Of a stretch of DNA of 10,978 bases, positions 1-7,100 are shown in pieces. The stretch is from the NCBI GenBank assembly GCA_913776795.1, contig CAJYRH010000547.1, forward strand, positions 1 through 10,978. Reading direction: 5' to 3'. Source of the stretch: an uncultured Pseudorhodoferax sp. GTDB lineage: Bacteria; Pseudomonadota; Gammaproteobacteria; Burkholderiales; Burkholderiaceae. Made by a program: the position numbers and the translations under genes. The notes under the pieces were generated by a model. That model was not told the origin of the DNA. It made no database searches and was given only the letters and a program-made list of their open reading frames with translations. How positions within the stretch are numbered: the first letter of the stretch is position 1; every line of letters starts with the position of its first letter.

Positions 1-421
1 GCCGGCTGAGCCGCACCGAGTCGAGGTAGACCATCTCCAGCTGGTCGGCCATGGCCAGGCCCACGTTCACGCGCCGACCCTCGGCCAGCGAGCGCATGAG
101 CGGCAGCGCCACCTCCAGCGCGCGCTCGGATGCGCGGTAGACCAGCGCCAGGGTGAGGCACACGGCGCCCAGCCGGTAGGCCTGCTGCGGGTGGTCGTAG
201 GCCAAAAAGCCTGCCTCCACCAGCGAGCGTGTGAGCCGGCTCACGGTCGGGCGCGGCAGGCCCGTGCGCTCGGCCAGTTCGGCGTTGGAGAGCGTGCGTC
301 CGCCGAGCCGGAAGGCACGCAGCAACGCCAATCCACGCTCCAGCGAGTGGCTGCCAGGCGTGCTGCGCACGAAGCTGCCCGTCGCACGGGTGCGGCTGCG
401 GGTGGAGGGCTGCACGGTCAT
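1..421 (-). CDS. IclR-family transcriptional regulator, N-terminal part (cut by left window edge)
   Basis: Read on the minus strand from the ATG at 421, 140 codons are visible before the window ends. Residues about 24-84 form the winged helix-turn-helix of IclR regulators: HSLERGLALLRAF leads into LSNAELAERTGL and the recognition helix PRPTVSRLTRSLVEAG (about 56-71), then a wing ending in AYRLG. From about residue 100 the start of the effector-binding domain is seen (ALEVALPLMRSLAEG, NVGLAMADQLEMVYLDS); the rest lies outside. IclR proteins bind operator DNA as dimers or tetramers and respond to a small organic acid or aromatic ligand. This one is divergent from a CoA-transferase/crotonase operon, so control of that operon and of itself is the natural inference. 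An in-frame upstream ATG exists at 457, adding 12 residues, but it would lie inside the inverted repeat at 445-462. Neither start has a strong ribosome binding site. Family assignment is firm; the ligand is unknown. Confidence 0.9.
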   Translation of the reverse strand, partial: MTVQPSTRSRTRATGSFVRSTPGSHSLERGLALLRAFRLGGRTLSNAELAERTGLPRPTVSRLTRSLVEAGFLAYDHPQQAYRLGAVCLTLALVYRASERALEVALPLMRSLAEGRRVNVGLAMADQLEMVYLDSVRLSR

Positions 422-444
422 GCGCACGATTCTGCCAATTTCAG

Positions 445-462
445 AGAACGAAATCATGTTCT
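445..462. promoter_or_regulatory. Candidate operator: inverted repeat AGAAC-N8-GTTCT between divergent genes
   Basis: AGAAC at 445-449 and GTTCT at 458-462 are perfect 5-base arms separated by 8 bases. The repeat lies in the IclR/crotonase divergent region, with its right arm touching the proposed -35 box of the crotonase operon. IclR-family proteins commonly bind imperfect palindromes at such positions. Its role as an operator is inferred from position and symmetry only. Confidence 0.35.
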
Positions 463-490
463 TGCCGCTCGCGGCGCCGGCCCCAATACT
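462..490 (+). promoter_or_regulatory. Candidate sigma-70 promoter of the crotonase/CoA-transferase operon
   Basis: TTGCCG (462-467) and AATACT (485-490) are separated by 17 bases. Each hexamer matches four of six consensus positions. Transcription would start near 497, leaving a leader of about 26 bases before the ATG at 523 with GGAG at 512-515. Plausible on spacing, but hexamer matches this weak are common by chance. Confidence 0.35.
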
Positions 491-522
491 GCAGCTCGCC
501 CGGACGACAACGGAGACAAGGG

Positions 523-1299
523 ATGGACTTCAAGGAACTGCACTACAGCGTGGCCGAGCGCGTGGCCCTGCTGCGCTTCGACCGGCCCGAGCGCATGAAC
601 GCCTGGACGCCGACGCTGGAAACCGAACTGCGCACCGCGCTGGCCTTGGCCGAACAGGACGAGGCGGTGCGCTGCATCGTGCTGTCCGGCGCCGGCCGCG
701 CCTTCTGCGCCGGCATGGACATGGAGGTGCTGCGCTCGGCCGGCGATGGCGAACGCAGCGGCCCGCTGGCCGAAGGCCGGCGCTACGCCTTCATGGACCG
801 CATCGACAAGCCGCTGGTGGCCGCGATCAACGGCGCTGCCGCCGGCGTCGGCCTGTGCCTGGCGCTGTACTGCGACCTGCGCTTCGTCGCCGCAGGCGCC
901 AAGCTCACGGCGCCTTACGCGCGGCGCGGCCTGGCGGCCGAGCACGGCAGCGCCTGGCTGCTGCCCCGGCTCATCGGCCCCATGCACGCGGCGGACCTGC
1001 TGCTGAGCGGCCGCACGCTGCTGGCCGACGAGGCCGATCGCATGGGCCTGGCCCGCATGCTGCCGGCCGAGGGCTTCCTGGACGCCGTGCTGGAGCGCGC
1101 GCGCGACATCGCCAACGCCACCTCGCCGCGTTCGGTGCGCACCATGAAGCGCCAGCTGCGCGAGGCGCGCACCCAGACGCTGCTGGAGGCCACCGACCTG
1201 GCCGACCGCGAGATCGCCGCCTGCCGCGGCACCGAGGACTTCCGCGAGGGCGTGCAGCACTTCATCGAGGAGCGCGCGCCCCGCTTCACCGGACGATGA
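523..1299 (+). CDS. Enoyl-CoA hydratase/isomerase (crotonase) family protein 1
   Basis: A 258-residue protein of normal crotonase length, starting at an ATG preceded by GGAGACAAGG. The fold signatures are clear: the first oxyanion-hole segment GAGRAFCAGMD (56-66), and the second, INGAAAGVGLCLALYCDLRF (102-121), whose glycines hold the thioester carbonyl. The C-terminus ends in the usual FREGVQHFIEERAPRF. Aligned by eye to rat mitochondrial enoyl-CoA hydratase, the residue at Glu144 is Tyr132 and at Glu164 is Asp158. A glutamate is present at 140 in GLAAEHGSAWLLPRLIG, the place where delta3,delta2-enoyl-CoA isomerases carry their catalytic Glu. Isomerase-type or other single-base chemistry on an acyl-CoA is therefore more likely than classical hydration. 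It is the first gene of the operon, and its stop overlaps the natural start of the CoA-transferase (ATGA). Substrate unknown; cytoplasmic. Confidence 0.92.
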   Translation: MDFKELHYSVAERVALLRFDRPERMNAWTPTLETELRTALALAEQDEAVRCIVLSGAGRAFCAGMDMEVLRSAGDGERSGPLAEGRRYAFMDRIDKPLVAAINGAAAGVGLCLALYCDLRFVAAGAKLTAPYARRGLAAEHGSAWLLPRLIGPMHAADLLLSGRTLLADEADRMGLARMLPAEGFLDAVLERARDIANATSPRSVRTMKRQLREARTQTLLEATDLADREIAACRGTEDFREGVQHFIEERAPRFTGR

Positions 1300-1301
1300 G
1301 C

Positions 1302-1307
1302 ATGTAA
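1302..1307 (+). other. Start-stop ATG TAA inside the natural CoA-transferase start region (premature stop)
   Basis: The ATG at 1296 overlaps the crotonase stop as ATGA and opens the CoA-transferase frame: ATG AGC ATG TAA CAG TTC and so on. The TAA at 1305-1307 is in frame with the whole downstream gene. The codons after it (QFAAAQPLKGIRVVEIAQ) include the conserved LKGIRVVEIAQ strand that normally begins family III CoA-transferases, so they look like former coding sequence. A single CAA-to-TAA transition would explain it. Confidence 0.75.
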
Positions 1308-1331
1308 CAGTTCGCAGCCGCACAGCCCCTC

Positions 1332-1346
1332 AAGGGCATCCGTGTG
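1332..1346 (+). promoter_or_regulatory. Possible reinitiation site: AAGGG before GTG 1344
   Basis: AAGGG at 1332-1336 lies 7 bases before the GTG at 1344, an acceptable Shine-Dalgarno spacing. It is the only reasonable start signal downstream of the TAA at 1305 and upstream of the conserved catalytic part. It falls in codons for Lys-Gly of the conserved LKGIRVVEI, so it may be a chance match. Confidence 0.3.
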
Positions 1347-2441
1347 GTGGAGATCGCGCAGAACATCGCCGGCCCCTATGCCAGCGAGATTCTGTCGGCA
1401 CTGGGCGCCGACGTGGTCAAGGTCGAGCGCCCCGGCACGGGCGACGACGCGCGCGGCTGGGGCCCACCGTTCTGGCGCGGCACGGCCACCACCTTCCAGG
1501 CCATGAACCACGGCAAGAAGAGCATCACGCTGGACCTCAAGGACCCGGCCGACCTGCAGTGGCTGCACGGCTTCGTCGGCGAGGCCGACGTGTTCGTGCA
1601 GAACATGCGGCCGGGCGCGCTGGCCGAGCTGCAGCTGGGGCCCGAGGTGCTGTGCGCGGCCAACCCGCGCCTCGTGTACTGCTCGCTGACGGCCTTCGGC
1701 CACAAGGGCCCCAAGGCCCTGGCGCCCGGCTACGAGCCCATGGTGCAGGCCTACGCCGGCCTGTTCAGCATCAACGGCACCGAGGACGGACCGCCCGCCC
1801 GCGTGGGCATGCAGGTGCTGGACCTGGGCAGCGGCCTGTGGGCCGCGCTGGGCTGCATCGCGGCGCTGTACCAGCGCACGGCCACCGGCCGGGGCTGCGT
1901 GGTCGACACCTCGCTGTTCGAGACCGCGCTGGGCTGGCTGCAGGTGTCGATGGCCGGCTTTCAGGCCACCGGCCGGCAGCCCGCGCGCCACCGCAGCGGC
2001 AACCCCAACGTGGTGGTGTTCCAGGCCCTGCCCACGGCCGACGGCGAAATCGTCGTGGCCGCCGCCAACGACCGGCTGTTCGCCAAGCTCGCGCGCCTGG
2101 TCGGCCATGCCGAATGGGCGGCCGACCCGCGCTACGCCAGCAACGCGCTGCGCGTGCAGCACAAGGCCGAACTGGTGCCGGCGCTGGAGGCGGTGTTCCG
2201 CCAGCGCACGAGCGCCGCCTGGATCGACGCGCTGGAGGCCGCCGGCATCCCCTGCGGCCCGATCCAGGACTTCGCCGAGGTCATGGCCCAGCCGCAGACC
2301 GAGGCCATCGGCATCTTCCAGAACATCCCCGAGGTCGACCTGCGCGTGGTCGGACTGCCGTTGTCCTTCGACGGCGCACGTCCGCCCGTGCGCGGCCGTG
2401 CGCCCGAACTGGGCGAGCACACGCAGGACCTGCGGGGCTGA
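1344..2441 (+). CDS. Family III CoA-transferase (CaiB/BaiF/formyl-CoA transferase type), possibly N-terminally disrupted
   Basis: From the GTG at 1344 the frame encodes 365 residues; the natural frame from the ATG at 1296 would give 381, within the usual range. Family III enzymes move CoA between acids through a mixed anhydride on an aspartate. Visible signatures are VEIAQNIAGPYASEIL (2-17), LGADVVKVERPGTGD (20-34), FQAMNHGKKSITLDLK (51-66), QNMRPGAL (86-93) and the catalytic region MQVLDLGSGLWAALG (156-170), where Asp160 matches the catalytic Asp169 of formyl-CoA transferase. TGRG and VDTSLFETAL follow. Starting at GTG 1344 removes most of the first conserved segment LKGIRVV, because a TAA lies in frame at 1305. 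Whether an active protein is made is uncertain. It sits between crotonase 1 (overlapping) and a Bug receptor (27 bp gap). Acid donor and acceptor are unknown. Confidence 0.88.
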   Translation: MVEIAQNIAGPYASEILSALGADVVKVERPGTGDDARGWGPPFWRGTATTFQAMNHGKKSITLDLKDPADLQWLHGFVGEADVFVQNMRPGALAELQLGPEVLCAANPRLVYCSLTAFGHKGPKALAPGYEPMVQAYAGLFSINGTEDGPPARVGMQVLDLGSGLWAALGCIAALYQRTATGRGCVVDTSLFETALGWLQVSMAGFQATGRQPARHRSGNPNVVVFQALPTADGEIVVAAANDRLFAKLARLVGHAEWAADPRYASNALRVQHKAELVPALEAVFRQRTSAAWIDALEAAGIPCGPIQDFAEVMAQPQTEAIGIFQNIPEVDLRVVGLPLSFDGARPPVRGRAPELGEHTQDLRG

Positions 2442-2457
2442 ATCCACCCACGAGAAC

Positions 2458-2468
2458 AGGAGACAAGC
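2458..2468 (+). promoter_or_regulatory. Strong ribosome binding site AGGAGACAAGC of the first Bug receptor
   Basis: AGGAGACAAGC directly precedes the ATG at 2469 and fixes that start. The same 14 bases including the ATG recur before the second Bug receptor on the other strand (8492-8505), and GGAGACAAG also precedes crotonase 1. Confidence 0.7.
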
Positions 2469-3425
2469 ATGGACAGAAGACAGTGGCTCCAGGGCCTGGC
2501 GGCACTGCCGCTGGCCGCCGCGCTGCCCGCACGGGCGCAGGACAGGCCGATCCAGATCATCGTGCCCTTCGGCCCCGGTGGCTCGGGCGACATCTCCGCG
2601 CGCATGCTGTCGGACTTCCTCACGAAGAAGACCGGCCGCGCCGTGGTGGTGGACAACAAGCCGGGCGGCAACGGCATCATCGGCGTGGAGGCGGCGCGCA
2701 CCGCGCCGGCCGACGGTTCGGTGCTGCTGCTGGCCACCACCTCCACGCACCTGGCCAATCCGGCGCTGTTCCACAAGCTGCCCTACGACCCGGGCAGGGA
2801 CTTCCGGCTGGTCGGCTCGTTCGGCCCCGGATCGACCTACCTGCTGGTGCGGCCCGATGCGCCCTATAGGACGCTGCAGGAGTTCGTGCGCGCCGCCAAA
2901 GCCGCGCCCGGCAAGCTCAACTACGGCCACTTCAACGCGACCTCCAAGGTCACCGCTGCGCTGTTCGCGCACGAGGCCGGCATCGACCTCACGCCCATTC
3001 CCTACAAGCAGGTCGGCCAGGCCATGTCCGAACTCATGGCGGGCCAGATCCAGGTGGTCTTCACCGACACCGTGCAGGGCGACTCCTTCGTCGCCTCGGG
3101 CCAGCTGCGCGCGCTGGCCGTGCACAGCGACGCGCGGCTCAGGCGCTACCCGGATCTCCCGCTGATCGCCGAGAGCATCCCCAACTTCACGATCCGCGGC
3201 GGCTTCCTGGGCATCGCGGTGCCGGCCGCCACGCCGCTGGCCGTGCAGCAGCAGCTCAACGGCTGGATCAACGAGGCCGTGACCACCGACCCGATCAAGT
3301 CCCGGCTGGAGGGCTTCGCGTTCTCGCCGGCCAGCGTGACCCTGGCGGAACTGTCCGCGTTCGAGCGCGAGGAGCGTGCCAAATGGAAGCAGTACGTCGA
3401 GATCGCGAAGATCGAAGTGCAATGA
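2469..3425 (+). CDS. Bug-family periplasmic solute receptor of a tripartite tricarboxylate transporter, copy 1
   Basis: A 318-residue protein with an N-terminal signal (DRRQWLQ, hydrophobic stretch to about 19, cleavage likely after ARA at 23). The twin arginines fit a Tat-like signal only loosely. The mature part carries the family hallmarks: IVPFGPGGSGDISARM (31-46), whose Asp41 lies in the loop contacting ligand carboxylates in Bug structures, and VVVDNKPGGNGIIG (59-72), then DGSVLLLATTSTHLANP. Bug proteins bind carboxylated or aromatic solutes in the periplasm and pass them to TctA/TctB-type membrane partners. No such membrane genes are in the window, which is common in Burkholderiales where Bug genes are numerous and scattered. 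Its place inside the CoA-transferase/crotonase operon suggests it captures the acid that operon handles. Its TGA overlaps the ATG of crotonase 2. Confidence 0.93.
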   Translation: MDRRQWLQGLAALPLAAALPARAQDRPIQIIVPFGPGGSGDISARMLSDFLTKKTGRAVVVDNKPGGNGIIGVEAARTAPADGSVLLLATTSTHLANPALFHKLPYDPGRDFRLVGSFGPGSTYLLVRPDAPYRTLQEFVRAAKAAPGKLNYGHFNATSKVTAALFAHEAGIDLTPIPYKQVGQAMSELMAGQIQVVFTDTVQGDSFVASGQLRALAVHSDARLRRYPDLPLIAESIPNFTIRGGFLGIAVPAATPLAVQQQLNGWINEAVTTDPIKSRLEGFAFSPASVTLAELSAFEREERAKWKQYVEIAKIEVQ

Positions 3426-4174
3426 CCGACATCGCCCGACTCGACGCCGGCCACGACCACGTGGCCCTGCTGGAGATCCGCCGCCCGCCGCACAACCACG
3501 CCAGCCTGGAGATGCTGCGCGAACTGGCCGATCTGCTGGAGCGGCTGGACGCCGACCCCTCCGTACGCTGTACGGTGCTGGCGGCCGAGGGCCGCGTGTT
3601 CTGCGCCGGCGCCGACTTCAGCGGCGGCGCGCAGGACCCGGCCGCGTTCTACGTGCAGGCGATGCGGCTGTTCCGGACCGCCAAGCCGGTGGTGGCCGCC
3701 GTGCACGGCGCAGCGATCGGCGCCGGCCTGGGACTGGCCGTGGCTGCCGACTTCCGCGTGACCTGCGCCGAGGCACGTTTCTCGGCCAACTTCAACCGCC
3801 TGGGGTTTCACCCCGGCTTCGGGCTGAGCGCCACGCTGCCGCGCCTGGTGGGCCCGCAGCAGGCCGCGCTGCTGCTGTACACGGGCCGGCGCATCGGCGG
3901 CGAGGACGCCGTGCGCATGGGGCTGGCCGATCTGCTGTCGGCAACCGACGCGGTGCGCACGGACGCGCTGGCACTGGCGGCCGAGATCGCGGTGTCGGCT
4001 CCGCTGGCCGTCACGAGCACGCGGGCCACCCTGCGCCGCGGCCTGGCCGACGCCGTGGAAGAGGTCAACCGGCACGAGCGCGCGGTGCAGCAGATCCACT
4101 ACGCCACGGCCGACTTCCAGGAAGGCGTGCGCGCCATGGCAGAACGCCGGCCACCCCGCTTCCAGGGCCGCTGA
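3422..4174 (+). CDS. Enoyl-CoA hydratase/isomerase (crotonase) family protein 2
   Basis: 250 residues from the ATG at 3422, which overlaps the Bug stop as ATGA. An upstream in-frame ATG at 3383 would only add residues encoded inside the Bug gene. Crotonase signatures are AAEGRVFCAGADFSGG (54-69) and VHGAAIGAGLGLAVAADFRV (94-113), the two oxyanion-hole segments, then FSANFNRLGFHPGFG (120-134), LPRLVG (139-144) and TGRRIGGEDAVRMGLAD (154-170). Against rat enoyl-CoA hydratase by eye, Glu144 corresponds to Phe124 and Glu164 to Leu150, so both classical acid/base glutamates are missing. Classical hydration is therefore unlikely; another crotonase reaction, or a non-catalytic CoA binder, is possible. 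The C-terminus (DFQEGVRAMAERRPPRFQGR) is complete. It is the last gene of the operon and ends 6 bp from the convergent phosphodiesterase gene. Substrate unknown. Confidence 0.92.
   Translation: MTDIARLDAGHDHVALLEIRRPPHNHASLEMLRELADLLERLDADPSVRCTVLAAEGRVFCAGADFSGGAQDPAAFYVQAMRLFRTAKPVVAAVHGAAIGAGLGLAVAADFRVTCAEARFSANFNRLGFHPGFGLSATLPRLVGPQQAALLLYTGRRIGGEDAVRMGLADLLSATDAVRTDALALAAEIAVSAPLAVTSTRATLRRGLADAVEEVNRHERAVQQIHYATADFQEGVRAMAERRPPRFQGR
3561..3575. repeat. Perfect 15-base inverted repeat CCGTAC-GCT-GTACGG inside crotonase 2
   Basis: Arms of 6 bases with a 3-base centre lie within codons of crotonase 2 (around Ser47-Val52). No associated promoter was recognised. It may be a chance palindrome. 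Confidence 0.3.
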
Positions 4175-4176
4175 AC

Positions 4177-4190
4177 CCGGTCAGGACCGG
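4177..4190. terminator. Short palindrome CCGGTC-AG-GACCGG between convergent genes
   Basis: Perfect 6-base arms surround two bases, and the palindrome overlaps the stop codon of the minus-strand gene. In RNA it could form a 5-bp, 4-base-loop hairpin on either strand. No T-tract follows on either side, so it is at best a weak or Rho-assisted bidirectional terminator. Confidence 0.25.
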
Positions 4191-7100
4191 CCGGCTGCGC
4201 TGCGCCCCGCCAGCGCCTGCAGGTCCTCGGCCGGCAGCGGCCGCGCGAACAGGTAGCCCTGGAAGATGCGGCAGCCGGCGGCGAGCAGCACGGCCCGCTG
4301 CTCGGCCGTCTCCACCCCCTCGGCCACGACCGAGAGGCCCAGGCTGGCACCGAGCGCGATGACGGTGCGCACGATGGCCGCGTCGTTCGGGTCGGCCAGC
4401 AGGTCGCGCACGAAGGACTGGTCGATCTTGAGCTGGTCCAGCGGCAGCCGCTTGAGGTAGGACAGCGAGGAGTAGCCCGTGCCGAAGTCGTCGAGCGAGA
4501 AGCGCACGCCCAGCGCCTTGAGCGCGCCCATCTTGGCCACGATGGCGTCCAGGTCGCGCGCCACCACGCTCTCCGTGAGCTCCAGCTTCAGCCGGGTCGG
4601 ATCGGCGTCGGCGCTGTGCAGCGCGTCGAGCACCTGGCCGACGAAGTCCGGGTGGTGGAATTGCCGCGCACTGACGTTGACAGCCATCACCGCCTGGCCC
4701 AGCGGCGTGCCGGGCCGCCAGCCGGCAAGCTGCCGGCAGGCGGTGCGCAGCACCCATTCCCCGAGCGCATAGATGCTGCCGCTGTCCTCGGCCAGCGGGA
4801 TGAACACGGCGGGCGACACCGGGCCGCGCTCGGGATGGGTCCAGCGGCACAGTGCCTCCGCACCGACCAGCGTGCCGTCGGCGTCGATCTGCGGCTGGTA
4901 GAGCAGCGTCAGCTGGCTGCGCTGCACGGCCTGGCGCAGCGCGGCCTCCAGCTGCGCGCGCGCGGCCAGCTGGCCGCGCAGGCTTTCGTCGAACAGGCGG
5001 AAGGTGCTGCGTCCGTCGTGCTTGGCCAGCTCCATGGCCGAGTCGGCCCGCCCCAGCAGCTCGTCCAGCGTCAGCGCCTCGCGGCCGAACACCGCGATGC
5101 CCATGCTGGCCGAGCAGTACAGCTCGCGCCCGGCGACCTGGGACGGCGCTGCGAGCATGCGCAGCACAGCGCGGCAGCGGTCCTGCGCGAGCCGCGTGGC
5201 CTCGTCCTCGTCCTGCCCCAACGCACCCAGCAGCACGATGAACTCGTCGGCATGCAGGCGCGCCACCAGGTGCTCGGGCGGCACGCAGTCGCGCAGACGC
5301 TGCGCCACCTCGCACAGCACGGCGTCTCCGCTGCGGTGGCCCCAGTTGTCGTTGATGGCCTTGAAGCGGTCCAGGTCCAGCAGGATGGCCGCGCCGAACA
5401 TCCCCTGGGCCTGCGCCGCCTCCAGCACCGAAGCGGCCTCCTTCACGAACAGGCTGCGGTTGGGCAGCCCGGTGAGCAGGTCGAAGTAGGCGAGCCGGTG
5501 CAGCTGGTCCTGCGAGGCACGCCGCGAACTGATGTCCTGCAGCGTGAAGAAGCGCTCCGCGTCCTGCTGCGGCGCGAACGGGGTGCTGAGCAGCATCCAC
5601 CGCTGCGGCGCGTCGCCGTCCTGGGCGACACAGAACTCGTATTCCTGCGCCGGGCCCGCCTCGCCCAGGCACAGCGCTTCCACGCGCTGGCGCTGGCGCA
5701 CGTCCACGCGGGCCAGCAGCCGGTCCAGTTCCAGGCGCTCTGCCGGTGGCAGGCCCAGGAGGCGCGCGCACGCCGTGGACAGCCGGAAGCTGCGGGCGGC
5801 CCGGTCGACCCAGAAATGGCCCAGCGCCGCGACGCGCTGCGCCTCCAGCAGCACGCGTTCACTCTCCTGCAAGGCCTGCAGCGCGCGCATGCGCGAGGTG
5901 ATGTCGCGCGACAGCACGATGAAGCGCGCGCTGGCGCCGTCGGCGTGTTCGTCCTTGCAGGCCACCGACAGCTCGAACCAGCGGGGCTGGCCGCCAATCG
6001 CGACCTCGATGCGCCGGCCGGCGCAGCGGCCCTGCGCGCGCGCCTCGGCCAGTGCCTGCAGCACCGTCTGCGCCGCGGCAGGCGGCAGCACCTCGTTCAC
6101 GGTGCGCCCGATCATCTGCTCCGGCGGCGCCACCAGTCCGTCCAGGCGGCGCGCCCGCAATGCGAGGTAGCGGCCATCGCCGTCCATCTCCACGAGCAGG
6201 TCCGGGATGGCATTGAGCGTGCCGGCGATCTCGGCCGACAGCGTGCGCGCCTCGCCGCTCATCTCCAGCGCCAGCCGCTGCGCACGGTTGCGTGCGTGCA
6301 GCAGGAGGAACACGATGGCGCCGGCCGAAAGACTCAGCAGCAGGCCGGCTGCGGCCAGTCCCTCGTGGTCACCTGCGCGGTGCTGCTGGACGAAGGCGTC
6401 GGTCGGTGCCAGCACGAACGTCCAGTTGCGCCCGCCGAATGCCGCCACGCGCTGCACGGCGTAGGCGCCCGGCGCCGTGCCGGTGAAGGCAGCGGGCTGT
6501 GCGTCCAGCAAGCCGAAGAGGTGCGAGGCCTCCGACGGGGTGCCGCCATCGAACACCTGCAGGTGCAGGCCCGGCAGCAACTCCGCGGCGACCGGCGCCA
6601 GCAGCTCGCGCAGCCGGAACGGGCCGTCGGCCCAACCCATCGGCAGCGGGCCACGCGCGCCGTGCTCCGGCGCGCGGACCTGCGCCGCGTAGATGGGCAG
6701 GTACATCACGAAGCCCGCCTCGGGCGCGCCACCGGTGTCCTGTGCCAGCTGCAGCTTGCCCGTCAGCGCCAGTGCCCCCGTGGCGATGGACTGCTCCATC
6801 GCGGCACGCGCCGGCGGCACGGTCAGCACGTCCAGGCCGAGCGCCAGACGGTTGTTGCGCGTCGGCGGCTCCATGAACAGGATGGGTGCGTAGGCCGCAC
6901 GCTGCCCGGGCGGGCGCAGCACCAGGCCCGACGCGGCGAACGCCACGGCAGCCGCATTGCGCGCCCCGGCAGCAGGGTTGAGGTGCGCCACGAAGCCCAC
7001 GCCCTGCAGCCCCGGTGTGGTGCGCTGCAGCGCCAGCGACTCCACGAAGGCCTGGAACTCGGACGCATCCACATCGTCCGAGCCCTCGAAAAAGCCCTTC

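Noticed and set aside
1305..1307. Programmed readthrough or recoding of the TAA
   Set aside because: No supporting structure or recognised recoding signal was seen, and UAA near an N-terminus is a poor readthrough candidate. Mutation or sequence error is simpler.
3383..3421. Upstream start for crotonase 2 adding 13 residues
   Set aside because: The added residues come from inside the Bug coding sequence and have no family similarity; the ATG at 3422 overlaps the stop in the common coupled fashion.
915..3422. 835-codon open frame on the minus strand
   Set aside because: It runs antisense through three recognised genes and has low-complexity Arg/Gly/His-rich content; a by-product of high GC.
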